The notes under the pieces were generated by a model. The model saw only the letters and a list, made by a program, of their open reading frames with translations, did not search any database and had not been told where the DNA came from. 20,471 bases of DNA from Pleurotus ostreatus/Saccharomyces cerevisiae fusant (taxonomy: Eukaryota; Opisthokonta): positions 1 to 20,471 of the forward strand of contig JAMQCK010000537.1 in NCBI GenBank assembly GCA_024196135.1, in the 5' to 3' direction. Both the position numbers and the translations under genes were made by a program. The number at the start of each line of letters is the position of its first letter. Positions within the stretch are counted from its first letter, which is position 1. Shown here piece after piece: positions 1 to 9,602 of this stretch.

Positions 1-1184
1 CGCACAACACTGCAGCGACCAGCATCCAAGCCGGCCGCAATGACACGAAGGACAACGTCCTTGCTAGTGAAGATACCCGCAATCTTCGCCGAGTTCGGCT
101 GCATCCCAGGCGACGCGGGCAGGCCCTCCATGACACAGACCGCCGTCGTACGATGCTCCTTCATTAGACGCGCCGCGTCACGCACGGTCGTCTTCGGGCC
201 GACCGTCGCGGGCAGCGTACGTGCATCCATGAGCGTCGTCAGGTCCGGCAACGCCGTCCGCTCGCGCAGCTTCTCCACCCACGCGAGCATCGCCGCCGCC
301 TGCGGGTTGTGCCCAATGTTCCCCATCTCGGACTGCACGCCCGCCATGGCGCTCATGAGCTGCTCCGACGCGCTCGAGCTGCGCTCGACCTTGCCGAGCG
401 CCTCCTGGAAGACCTTCGCGATGTCGAGCAGCCCGACGACGTTCCCGTCCTCGTTGCACACGGGGAGGTGGCGGAAGTGGCGGGTGACCATGAGCTCGAG
501 CGCCTCAGTCGCGCTCGTCGTGTCGCGGGTGACCATGGGGCTGCGCGTCATGATGGCGTGCACGGGCGTAGTGTGCGGGTCGAGTCCCTCCGCGGTGACC
601 TGGACGCGGTTAGCGGACGCGTATGCGGTACAGGCGGTTCACGTACGCGGTACGCCAGGTCCTTGGCGGTGAAGATACCACTCAGACCCTCCTCATCGTC
701 CACGACGAGCACGCAGTCCGTACGCTTGGCCGCGCACAGCTGGCTCGCCTCCGCGACGGTAATGTTCTCCGGAACGGTCAGCGCGGGCGACGGCTTGAGC
801 GCGGCGACCGTGCCCTTGGGCGCGGAACGCTGCTTGCGCTTGGAGGTGCTCTTCGACTGCTGGTGCGTCGTCGAGATCGTGCGCTTTCGCGACAACTCGG
901 ACTCGATTTTCTTGCGGATGGCCTGGCGCGCGGGTTAGTTCGGGACGCCCGTTTCCGCCCGAGGAAGTACGGCAGCGCACCTCATCACGACGGCTCTGTT
1001 TCTTGCGCGTGTCGGACGCGGAGCCGCCGCCGGGGAAGGAGAGCGAGGACATGGAGACGGAAGTCGAGCGGTTGGAGGAGTGAGTAGGACGCGCGCCGGG
1101 GACTGGCGACGACGAGCGGTCTGGGATAGGCGACGAACTAAGGTGCCTCTGCGAAGAACTGCTCGGCACCGGGATCCGCGACAT
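1..1184 (-). CDS. CBS-domain protein (Mug70-like), N-terminal part, cut by the window edge
   Basis: Three exons read in one frame on the minus strand: 1184-981, 922-647 and 599 to the window edge. The introns are 923-980 and 600-646 (GT-AG; the first has a CTAAC branch site). The N-terminus (about 90 residues) is Ser/Arg/Pro-rich and looks disordered. A CBS pair follows: the first CBS has VLVVDDEEGLSGIFTAKDLA, the second has HAIMTRSP, FRHLPVCNEDG and VVGLLDIAKV. A linker leads into a third CBS segment (AGIFTSKDVVLRVIAAGLD) at the edge. This arrangement matches the fungal family typified by fission yeast Mug70, which has four CBS domains and then a PB1 domain; the fourth CBS and PB1 would lie outside the window. 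CBS pairs bind adenosyl ligands, but the biochemical role of this family is not settled. The start is the first in-frame ATG (1184). The domain call is firm; the Mug70 assignment rests on architecture. Confidence 0.85.
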
Positions 1185-1334
1185 GCGCGCGCAGGAGGAG
1201 ACGGTTTAAATGGAAGAGAGGGTCGACGCGGGAGACACGTTTATGGACCCATCAATTTCATGCAGATTTGTGAGCACATGTTTGTTCGCTGTGATACACG
1301 GTTGCACAAGAATATTCCCAATAAATCCCCCTTC

Positions 1335-1688
1335 CTACTGCAGCCTCTTCCCTGTCAACGGCCTCCCCTGTTGCTTCTGGGTATACAGGTAGTACCCTCC
1401 TCCAAGCACGAGAAGTACGAAGAAATTCGCTGGAGCCAGTCAACATCCGTGTATCGGTAGTTGCGGCGCCGAGGCCCACTCACCTGTTACGAAATGGATA
1501 ACTCCCCCGCATACCTGCACGCCGAGCGAGACCACCTCTTGCACAATTTGGATGACGGCGCTGATGATCCCCTTCCCCAGGGCGAATATTGCCTCAAATA
1601 CGGCGAGCACAGAGTGCACGAGTGACGAGAATATCGCCACAACAGAGTTCACAAAGTTCGAGCCAGCGGATGCGACGGTGGGCGACAT
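1335..1688 (-). CDS. Conserved-looking small hydrophobic protein, 99 aa
   Basis: Two exons, 1688-1484 and 1429-1335, separated by a 54-base intron (1430-1483), encode 99 residues. The start MSPTVASAG has a good context (gccaccATG) and lies about 60 bases below a TTTATATA element, so it is preferred to an in-frame ATG further upstream. Residues about 8-65 are a continuous run of Val/Ile/Leu/Phe with Ser/Gly spacers (for example NSVVAIFSSLVHSVLAVFEA), suggesting amphipathic or membrane-associated helices. A short transmembrane-like segment follows the splice (FFVLLVLGGGYYLYT), then a basic tail (KQQGRPLTGKRLQ). I recognise the general pattern from small uncharacterised agaricomycete proteins but know no function. 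It could be a membrane-inserted microprotein. The uninterrupted frame across the intron supports a real gene. Confidence 0.72.
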
Positions 1689-2009
1689 GGTGGCGAGTAG
1701 AGCTGGCAGAGTAGTGAACCTCCTATACCTGCTCGCAGGGTATATAAACCCAAGAATGCTGAGGCGCTCCACCGCCGACAGCGCGTCATACTCCGTGTCA
1801 TCTAAGACAGTGAGGACGCCTGACGCGCCGCCGTCATCACAGTGTACATGCCCAAAACGGTCTGTTTGAACTTTGAATTGAATGGACGCAGGCTGAGGGA
1901 AAGTCCAATGAGCTGGTAAGCAACAGTATCTACTCAGAGCAACAAATACTTAAAAACGGTCTTCCCAATCGCCGCCTGTCCTTGTTCTTCTCGTATCCTC
2001 TCCCCTCCC
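1689..2009. other. Intergenic region, 321 bases
   Basis: This lies between the TMEM33 stop and the small-protein start, both on the minus strand. It should hold the TMEM33 3' UTR and the small-protein promoter. A TATA-like stretch sits at 1740-1747. No coding exon, RNA gene or repeat was recognised. Confidence 0.5.
1740..1747 (-). promoter_or_regulatory. TATA-like element of the small-protein gene
   Basis: Minus-strand sequence TTTATATACC lies about 55-60 bases before the ATG at 1688. Position and composition fit a core promoter; there is no transcript evidence. Confidence 0.4.
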
Positions 2010-3098
2010 TCAACGACGCGCCGCACCCTGCGGGGGAACGGCCTGAGCAGCAACGGGGCCACCCGCGTACTTCGCAATGTAGAAGCGCGCCTGGTCGAGA
2101 ACGGTCTTCGCGACCGGCGGCACACCGTCGCGCGTCGCGAACTCATCCAACTTGCGGTTCGCAATCGTGAACGCCTCCCGCGTGAACGCAGACTGGTAGT
2201 AGCGCGAGCGCAGGAACACAGCGTAGAGGATGATCGACATGAGCGAGTTCGCGCGGAGGACTGCGCCAATAACCAGGCGCGCCATGATCGCGATCTCGGT
2301 CAACGCCACGATACGCATGGCCTTGTCATAGTTGGCTGCGTGCAGGTTAGTAGGATTCGGCGTGCGAGACACGCGGAGGACGCACCCTTCACCCATGCCT
2401 GAAGGGACTTAGCGAGGGGATGGGGCGTGGGCGGACCGCCGGCGGTAGCAGGTGGGCCAGGCGGCAGGACACGAGGCAGAATGGTAGTGCGCGTGAAGGT
2501 GAGCGCATGGAACGTCGAGAAGATGATGTACGGCACAAGAGCCACTGTTTGAGCGCGTCACTCGTGAGCGAACTAGCGCGGTGTGGGGCAAGGGACTACG
2601 CACAAGTGACGGGCTTTGCGGACCACCAGTGGAAGGCGAGGATGAAGTATTGAACATTCTGGGCGCGCGTCAGAGGGGGTTCAAAGCGAGCGGCACACCA
2701 CACACCTCGTCCATCAGCGCGCGCCGGATGTAGTTGATGTTTGGCTGCGGGGCGCCAAGCGATTTACTGCGAACGCGCCCAGGTCAGGACACGAGGCACG
2801 CGGGCACAAAGCAGAACGCGCACTAGCAAACGATAGCATAGCTCGTCAACGCTCCGAGCAGCGCAACTGTGGGCCACATTAGGATCCCCTCAGTCCCACA
2901 AACGACCCATGCGGTACGCACGACTATAGAACTTGTTTTTTGAGTTGCTGAACAGGATGCCCGCGGGCATGTATATCGCGGCAGCCAAGAGGAGAACGAA
3001 GTGGCCGCTGGCCCACACATAGTGCTGCAAAGGGGGAGGGCGTCAGCACACCATGCACCGACACAGAAGGAGCGCCTGCGTGCCTGCGTCGTCGCCAT
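2010..3098 (-). CDS. TMEM33 / Pom33 (Tts1) family ER and nuclear-envelope membrane protein
   Basis: The product is a multispanning membrane protein of the TMEM33/Pom33/Tts1 family, which shapes ER tubules and helps distribute nuclear pores. Exons in order: 3024-2907, 2866-2824, 2766-2706, 2658-2604, 2544-2386 and 2335-2010. They give 253 residues, including YVWASGHFVLLLAAAIYMP, ALLGALTSYAIVCYKS, ENVQYFILAFHWWSAKPVT, ALVPYIIFSTFHALTF and VKANYDKAMRIVALTEIAIM, then FLRSRYYQSAFTREA near the C-terminus. All junctions keep frame. The intron 2867-2906 is only 40 bases; a longer alternative using an upstream GT would drop residues SRAYR. The 5' end is uncertain. An ATG at 3098 gives MATTQ joined to HYVW through a 59-base GC-AG intron (3025-3083), or a slightly longer exon through a 38-base GT-AG intron. 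Either makes a protein of about 260 residues, close to the family length. Confidence 0.83.
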
Positions 3099-3386
3099 TA
3101 TTCGTGAGGGATTCGGTCAGTCGAGGAAAATCGGAAGCCAACCACGATAATCGGCCAGTTGAAGACTGACGTGACTGTTTGCACGTGTGTGGCCACGTCG
3201 ACGTACTTGCTCCCCCGCCCGCCCTTACGTCACGGCGCGGGTGCCTCGCTCGCGATAATGAACTGCGTGGCGGCCAGAATGAACCCAAATGTGGCACTAA
3301 GTGTGGTGTAGACAGCCTGGAAGGTACAGAGGGTACAGGAAAGACACATAAGACAACAACAGAACGATACACAGAAACCCCTACGG
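3099..3386. other. HAS1-TMEM33 spacer with an unexplained hydrophobic exon-like stretch
   Basis: This interval separates the HAS1 stop codon from the best TMEM33 start. It contains a minus-strand open stretch after a pyrimidine-rich acceptor (ccttccag, about 3317-3324). The stretch reads AVYTTLSATFGFI followed by LAATQFIIASEAP, which is hydrophobic and protein-like. An ATG at 3390 overlaps the HAS1 TGA and could splice in frame to it (Met-Thr, then this exon). It may be an alternative TMEM33 5' exon, a tiny separate gene, or chance. Confidence 0.35.
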
Positions 3387-5296
3387 TCATCTGCTCCACT
3401 GACCGTTAGCGCCCATCTTTTGCCTCTCCTTGTTCTTCTTGTACACCTCCTTCTCAACCTTCTTCCTGCCCAACGTCTCAACTCTGCGCTCCTTCGACTG
3501 TCTCCAGCTGCTCTTGCGTGCAGTCTCCTCGTCCTCCTCCAGCGCCTCGTCCTCGTCTGCGCCAACTGTCTCAACTGGCTCCAGCTCTGGCTCAAACTCC
3601 TCGCCCTCTGCGCGTTTCCGCTTCTTCGTCGCGTTGCCCTTGCCTTCGCCAATGTTGACGTTCACCCGAGGTGGCACCGTGAAGCCAAACGCCTTTCCAA
3701 CCTTGGCCAGATCAAGCGCATTGACATCGAAGATCTTCTTGAGCGAGTAGGATGCGTAGGCCTGCAAGTACGACCGGTAGCCATCCTTTGCCGACTGGTG
3801 CAGGAAGTAATTCTTCTGCAACAGCTTCTCAAGCTGGGTCAGAAGTCAGCGCCTGCCACTTCATCAGAGCTGAAACTGACGCACCTGACTCTGCACATTC
3901 GCGATCTTGTTCGCGGGGAAGCTGTACTCGTTCAACGGCACCTTCGACTCCTTCAGGAAGCGCAAGAACCCGAGCTCGCTAGGTAGCAAGAACAGCAGAC
4001 TCTTGCCGACCTTCCCTGCACGCGCGGTACGACCGACACGGTGGATGTAGTCGCGCGGGTCATCTGGCGGGTCGTACTGGATGATCCAGTCTACTCGCGG
4101 GATGTCGAGTCCACGGGCGGCGACGTCTGTGCAGAGGAGGATACCGGACTCGGCGTTGATGAACTCGAAGAAGGTATTTGTGCGTTTCTGCTGCTTCTGC
4201 TTGCCCTGTATACATTCGTCAGTCTATACCTCAGGCTCAGGCGGTGCAATGAACGTACATGCAAATCCAGAACCGGCGTATCAATATAGTTCAGCAACTC
4301 CGCATGGTATTTGACGGAATTGCAGCTGGAGAAAAAGACGATGATCTTCTTCTTGAGATGCTTTTTGAGGAAGGTAAAGAGGAGGAGGAAGCGGCGATCG
4401 GAGGGGCAGACGACGTAGCCCTGGGACAAGGTGGAGACGGTGCTGGTAGCCTCCTCCTTGTCGACGTCGATGGAAACGGGGCCTGGGCGGAGGGATATTC
4501 GTGCGAGGTCCTGGACCTTGGTGGTCTGGGTGGCGGAGAAGAGCATGGATTGGCGGTTCTCTGTGAGAATATTGGGATGAGTGACCCCTCTGACAAGAAC
4601 GCCGGGGGAAACGTACCATTGGGAAGTATGGAGATAATCCTCTTCATCTCCTCCTCGAAACCAACCTCCAATATCCGGTCAGCCTCGTCGATCACAAGCG
4701 CCTTCAGGTTGCGGAAAACGAAGCCCTTGCTGTTCTGCAAACCATGTCAATCAGACCGTCGATCTCATAAGCGTACTACACACCTGGAGATGATCGAGCA
4801 GTCGCCCAGGAGTTGCGATAAGCAAGTTCACGCCCTTCTGCAGCTTCTCCATCTCTGCTCTCCGGTTCGCGCCCCCCATCACAATCCCATACGTCTGCGA
4901 GTGGTGCGCCATCAAGTCCTTCGCCACACCAAAGATCTGCAACGCCAACTCTCTCGTCGGCGTAATGATGATGATACCCGTCCCTACACACGCATCCTCG
5001 TCAGCCAACCCACTCCCCCGCACACCGATCATCCCTCACGCACCATTCATCGGCTTGAACTTCAGTCGGTGCAGCATCTCAATCGCCGGGATGAGAAAGG
5101 CGAGCGTCTTCCCCGACCCCGTGCGCGCCGCGCCCAGCACGTCCTTCCCGGCCAGGAGTACGGGGATGGACTTGGCCTGCACCGGGGTCATCGTCGAGAA
5201 GCCCATGTCGGTGAGGCCCTTTATGGTGGGCTCGGAGAGCTCAAGGGTAGAAAAGGGGACCCGCTCCTCAGGTTGGGAGGAGCCTTCGGCGGCCAT
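3387..5296 (-). CDS. HAS1: ATP-dependent DEAD-box RNA helicase Has1
   Basis: Six exons (5296-5044, 4983-4784, 4734-4617, 4560-4259, 4205-3885, 3833-3387) encode 546 residues; introns are 49-60 bases. Visible helicase motifs: Q motif (F15 ... Q40), motif I ARTGSGKT (57-64), [22 protein letters not shown] (167-170), SAT (199-201), [25 protein letters not shown], and motif [10 protein letters not shown] (346-353). The sequence between motifs and after the core ([50 protein letters not shown]) is diagnostic of Has1 among DEAD-box proteins. Has1 unwinds snoRNA-pre-rRNA duplexes in the nucleolus and acts in both 40S and 60S subunit assembly. The tail is acidic then Lys/Arg-rich and ends in GANGQWSR. 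The N-terminal extension before the Q motif is only about 14 residues, shorter than in many relatives; the upstream DNA is pyrimidine-rich and looks like leader. Confidence 0.95.
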
Positions 5297-5736
5297 TGTG
5301 TGGGTGGGAAGAGAGGGGGGGGGAAAGGGAGTACAATGGACAGTGATCGGAGGATGAGAAAGTGGGAAGGACGAAAAAAGCAAGTGCTTGGACCGGCATG
5401 TCCGCGGGGCTCCTCGGCGCTTTTTGGGTGCTTGTTCGCGATGTCGACGACTTTTCGGGCAAGGATGAATCCAAGGTATTCCGACGGTCCATTGACGAGG
5501 CGATACAAAAGCGCGATAGCAGGCAGAATGAGGGGAAACTACGTACGAGTCCATTTAAGCTACAGATAAACACGGTAGGTAACAAGTCGGTAACGATACA
5601 ATTTATTTCGATTCGGTCGATGGTGCTGGTGAGGAGTTCGTCGAGAGCAAAGGCCTTCTGCAGTATTGACAGCGAGATAGCGGGTTGGGGCGAGGCGAGG
5701 GCGAGAGAGATGGGAAGGAGATGCGCGACGTGCTGC
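5297..5736. other. Intergenic region, 440 bases
   Basis: This lies between the stop of the unknown gene at 5737 and the HAS1 start, both minus strand. The part next to HAS1 (about 5297-5345) is a strong pyrimidine tract on the coding strand (runs of C and T, including a run of G on the plus strand at 5312-5320), typical of fungal housekeeping leaders. No gene or RNA was recognised. Confidence 0.5.
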
Positions 5737-7279
5737 TTAGCAGTAGTCCATGGAGTCGTCGGAATCGTACGAAGACATCGAGGTCGCGGACGACCCATCG
5801 TGCATCCCGTAACGGGTCTCCACAGACTCCTCGTCCGACGTATAGCTTGAGCTATCCCCGGAGTCGTACATGGAGTGGACAGGCGCCTCACGGGCAACGG
5901 ACCTCGCGTAACGTTCGAGCGCCTCCATCGCCGAATGAGACTCGCGGGCGACAGCGAGCGCGAACGGCGAGATGATGGGCACGTTCACGGGGTTGAGGCA
6001 GACCTCGAAGTGGTTGGTCCGGTCGATCTCCCCCGCGCGACGGCGCCGAGCGCTCGCAAGCTTGTAGCCCGGACCGGCATGCTGACGGCGCGTCTGCTGG
6101 GAAGCACGATTGCGCACGGCGCTGCCAGACTCATGGAGGGTGTCGAAGTCCTCCGAAATCCTCTTCTCTGCAGCGATGATGCTGGGAGGGATGTCGCCGA
6201 AGGTCGAGGCCGAGGCCCCTTTGCGGAGGGCGTTGCGTCGTGCGCGACGAGCCGACGCGTCGTTGACAGAGAGGACCTCGAGGGCACCCTGTACGGGAGC
6301 CTCGAGGTTGTTGAACAGCGTGGTGGATCTGGATAAGACATCAGCGTGGTTACATCTACTATCGGGAAGATGGCTTACCGGTCGTTGATGGATGAGGAGG
6401 CATGAGAAGGGGGATCGATGGTGGTGGGGTTGGTGTAGGCGAGGTCCGAGTAGGCCATGTCGGAGTTGTCCATGGCGGAGATCTGCAGTTGGGGGTTGGC
6501 GAGTTCGTCGTGGCGCTGCTCTTGCATGGCCTCGGCACGGGGGAAGGAGGAGAGGGAAGCCGGGGACTCGGTCTCGTTGTCACCGGCGGCAGCCCGCACG
6601 TTGGCAATGTTCCCGGACGCGATGAGAGTGTCCAGAAGGGTCGCGATGGTGGGGACGGTCTCAATGATGGGCGCTGCTTTTGTGTCTGCTCAGATGGGTC
6701 AGCTTGAGGCAAAACTCATTGTGACAAGACAAGCTGACCTTCGATGGGCCCATCAGAGGCAGTAGAGGATGTGTAATAGACCGTGGCAGAGGTCTCCGGC
6801 GCGGCATCGAAGTCGGCGCTAATTGCGGGAGGGGGGACGGTGTTCGCGTCGTCCTTGGAACCAGGCTTCACGAGCTCTGGGTTCTGAATAGTAGTCGTAT
6901 TGTCGGCAGCGGTAGTTGCGATAACGGGTAGAGCCTCGACGAGCTCCACGGTGGCAAACGCAGACGAGGTTGGCTCTGTCGATGAGTCACGCTAAGCTTG
7001 CACCCTCGCGCCACTAATCGGCGTGAACCTCGACTCACTATCTGCGACCTTCGCGCCGGCTGCGTCAGGGGAGAGGGTGAAACTGGCTAGCTGGTCCTCG
7101 GCCTCCTTGAGACGAGCGTTGACAGCAGACGCGATGAAGCGCGAGTTCTTGCCAACGTCGAAGTTGTCGTGGCGGAACTTGGCCTTCACGGTCTTCCTGA
7201 ACGTCTTCATACTCTTATTGAGGATAGAAACGGCCGTGCGCGTCTTCTTCGTAGACGGGGTAGCGATGTCCTTGGGCAT
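5737..7279 (-). CDS. Protein of unknown function, 458 aa (paralogue A of a tandem pair)
   Basis: Four exons (7279-7039, 6975-6739, 6685-6379, 6328-5737) encode 458 residues; introns are 63, 53 and 50 bases with phases 1, 1 and 2. The N-terminus MPKDIATPSTKKTRT is basic, with KTFRKTVKAKFRHDNF next. The middle (exons 2-3) is low-complexity Thr/Ser/Pro/Ala/Asp-rich and probably disordered, with a more ordered stretch IETVPTIATLLDTLIASGNI. Exon 4 carries an Arg-rich segment (RRARRNALRKG), FGDIPPSIIAAEKR, then SAVRNRAS (AVRNR at 332-336) and GPGYK. A hydrophobic segment (VPIISPFALAVA) and an acidic Ser/Asp-rich tail ending SMDYC follow. I do not recognise a characterised domain. It resembles the gene at 8460-9602 in start, exon phases and the AVRNR region. 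The ATG at 7279 is preferred over an in-frame one at 7348 because the intervening sequence looks like leader. Confidence 0.75.
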
Positions 7280-7376
7280 ATTGGATCGCGAATTCGAGGT
7301 TGCTGGTGGTGGTGATGGTGGTTGTTGCTGAACTAGAAAGAGGAACAACGGCGTCTATCTACAAATGCATGCGGTT

Positions 7377-7394
7377 CGGCCAAATATTTGGCCG
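7377..7394. promoter_or_regulatory. 18-base perfect palindrome CGG-N12-CCG upstream of paralogue A
   Basis: The sequence CGGCCAAATATTTGGCCG equals its own reverse complement. It lies about 98 bases above the ATG at 7279. Inverted CGG/CCG half-sites are the binding mode of many fungal Zn2Cys6 transcription factors; the spacing and function here are inference only. Confidence 0.4.
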
Positions 7395-7857
7395 TTCATC
7401 AATCCGTGCAGGAACCCATCGGTTCACAGGCCGTGCATGACCCGCTCGGTTCGCCGCTGATCACGTTTCCCCTGCGGTTCGCGCTCATTGTCATTGAGCA
7501 ACGTGAGCTGGGCTCAAAGGCATCAGATATGCCTGCAGAAAGAAGTGGGTTAGCGAACAGTACTCGTCTGCTCACTGGCAAGAGGTCGATACACTCCAAG
7601 CACTTCATCTTGAGACTCATTGGTGCGAGAAAACACGCTCTCCGTTGACGAGATGCAGTCGACTCGTACGCCACCGGCATAGGCGGGGCAGTCCCAAGTC
7701 CTGCCGCAGAAGCGCACCTTTTACGTGGGTCGCCGTGACGGGGTAGATGCCTGCATCCCTTTAGCTCCTTTCAGGCGAACAAAGGAATCAAGGACGCACC
7801 GTGACTCAGAAAGCGTCGATTCAGGTGGTTCACCATCGATAAACCGCTCGCTTCCGC

Positions 7858-7915
7858 CGCTGAAAGGTCTGGAATCTCCGCTGAAAGGAAAGATCAATCA
7901 CGACCGGCGCTGAAA
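7858..7915. repeat. Three short direct repeats of cgctgaaa
   Basis: The unit cgctgaaa occurs at 7858-7865, 7879-7886 and 7908-7915; the first two copies extend to cgctgaaagg and are 21 bases apart. It may be a cis-element cluster or chance. Confidence 0.4.
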
Positions 7916-8459
7916 ACAATAAGGCCGGGAATGGTGGCAGCGCCCGTGATCACCCGAAGGGCTGAGCATCGCAATGGAAGTCAGCTAGGTGAAGCAGTGT
8001 CGGTAAAGCGGGGATAATTTCTTGGGATAGTGCTGGTCCTTGGGGATGAGTATTTTATCGGAAAAATGGGTGGCAAGGAAGCTGGACCCGCCCGCAAACT
8101 TGAGGTGGTCTCGTTGCCGAAGGGGCTGTACTTGGCTCACGCGTCACTGAGCAGAGGTAAATGAAGTCCATTCAAGGATGAGGTATCGCAAACTCGACTA
8201 CAGGTGGTGGTGGTGGGAGGCGGAGACAGATCGGGAGCAGATGAATAAATACGGGCGATCGAAGCGCCCACAAGAATAAACACGACTAAACACGGCGAAG
8301 TCCCCAAATGAATTGAGGAGGCACTTCTGGTATACAGTACAGCAAGCACAAGAAGATACAGAGAGAAAGGTACATTGGGTATCCTGACACGCTTTTGGGC
8401 TTCGTGATGAAGGGGAGAAGATGGGAGAGGGAAAACAACGTGAGATGGGAAGGCCACGG

Positions 8460-9602
8460 TCAAATCGCACACACTTCCATCTGCACAGCCTGTTCGTACG
8501 AAGGGCCGGCAGTCTGGTCCGTGCACTGACTGAGGCTTGAGCGACATGGAAGGGGTGCAAAGCCTTCCGGTTGTGCGTCGTGTGAGCGGGGCGTTGTGCG
8601 ACAGATGGGGCGGCTTTGCTTGTAGGCCGGCGTCCCTTGCGTACGATGCCTCGCAGAGCGATTGCGAACGGCACCGCCAGCGTCATGCTCCTCTACCATT
8701 AGGTTGAGTAGCTGAGGAGCCTGACGAGCAGCGAGGCCTTCAAGATAAATGGCGGGTAGCTCGGGGAAAGCAAGGGCATCATCGTCACGACGGGTGTGCC
8801 TGCGAGGCTTGCGGCGGATGGTCGGGCGCGCGACGACGGTCGGCGCCTCGTTCGTTGTGGCGTGCTCCTCGACGAGGATATCCGTAACGACCTCGGTGTC
8901 GCTAGTCTGATATCAGTGGCGAGCGGAGAGGCACGGAGCAAGCACCTACTTGCTCTCCTCTTCGGCGTGAAGAGCTTGCATGATATCGACGGCCTCGATG
9001 GGCTCGTCGTCGCCAGTCGGGTGCTGCGCAGCACCGAGACCAGCAGGTTCGATGTAGTCAACGCCAGGGAAGACGTCCTGTTCGCCGTTTTCGATGTAGA
9101 TGGGCAGCTGGTTATCGGTAGCTACAGATAGGTCGAACTTCTCAGGCTCGTCGACCGCGAACTGATCTGCCCGATAGTAAGCACCAGTGGCAGCGCCTAT
9201 TCGTCAACCAACATCCACACTTACCCTCAAGCGACAAGCTCGAGGCAGAGTCGGAGTCGGGGAAGATAAGAGTCACTACAGGACTTGAGAGATCCGTGGC
9301 GGGGTCGACGTTCGGCGCATCCCCCGACTTCTTATCGCGGCGCCTATTCCTAATATGCAGCCTCCTGACGGCCTTCGTGAGGGTATCGACGTCCTTCACG
9401 GCTGCCCAGACGTCAGCTCAGTCCATCGCAAGCATTGCCACAGCGCCCGCACACCTTTTATGACCTTGGGACGACGGTCTTTGTTGGAGGGGTTGATAGC
9501 ACAGCGGCTCATCCGATCCTCGAGTGCCATCCCCTTCGCAAACAGCGACGAGAAACGGAATTTCTTTGAGGAGGACTCTTCCTTCTTGCTGTCCTTGGGC
9601 AT
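8460..9602 (-). CDS. Protein of unknown function, 327 aa (paralogue B of a tandem pair)
   Basis: Four exons (9602-9455, 9401-9225, 9166-8950, 8901-8460) encode 327 residues; introns are 53, 58 and 48 bases with phases 1, 1 and 2. The N-terminus MPKDSKKEESSSKKFRFS is basic. Exon 2 contains an Arg/Lys cluster (VRRLHIRNRRRDKK) and LSSPVVTLIFPD. Exon 3 is acidic (Asp/Glu-rich, with QLPIYIENGEQDVFPGVDYI). Exon 4 has IRRKPRRHTRRDDDALAFPE, then GGAVRNRSARHR (AVRNR at 258-262) and GTPAYK. These align by order with paralogue A (RRARRNALRK, FGDIPPSI, SAVRNRAS, GPGYK). The last 60 or so residues do not resemble paralogue A and are Cys/Gln/Pro-rich, so the C-terminus may have diverged or shifted frame. 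No known domain is recognised. The exon 3-4 junction uses acceptor actag; the earlier AG at 8909-8910 (minus-strand tatcag) would break the frame. Confidence 0.68.

Larger units (their letters stand above)
7280..8459. other. Intergenic region of about 1.2 kb
   Basis: This is the space between the two unknown paralogues and contains the promoter of paralogue A. It holds an 18-base perfect palindrome (7377-7394), three copies of cgctgaaa (7858, 7879, 7908) and a short ggt trinucleotide run (about 8203-8215). Open stretches here on both strands lack protein-like composition, splice continuity or a recognisable family, so no gene is called. Confidence 0.5.

Noticed and set aside
5297..5554. In-frame extension of HAS1 upstream of the chosen ATG
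   Set aside because: The 86 extra codons are Pro/Ser/His/Arg-rich from a pyrimidine-rich leader and resemble no helicase N-terminus.
4259..5569. Plus-strand open frame of 436 codons
   Set aside because: It is antisense to HAS1, whose exons are conserved motif by motif on the other strand; the plus-strand product is compositionally random.
7388..7913. Open frames on both strands between the two unknown paralogues
   Set aside because: No splice continuity, no family match and poor composition; treated as intergenic.
8198..8686. Minus-strand 162-codon frame overlapping the end of paralogue B
   Set aside because: It lies in another frame from the spliced gene and is Ser/Cys/Arg-rich without recognisable features.
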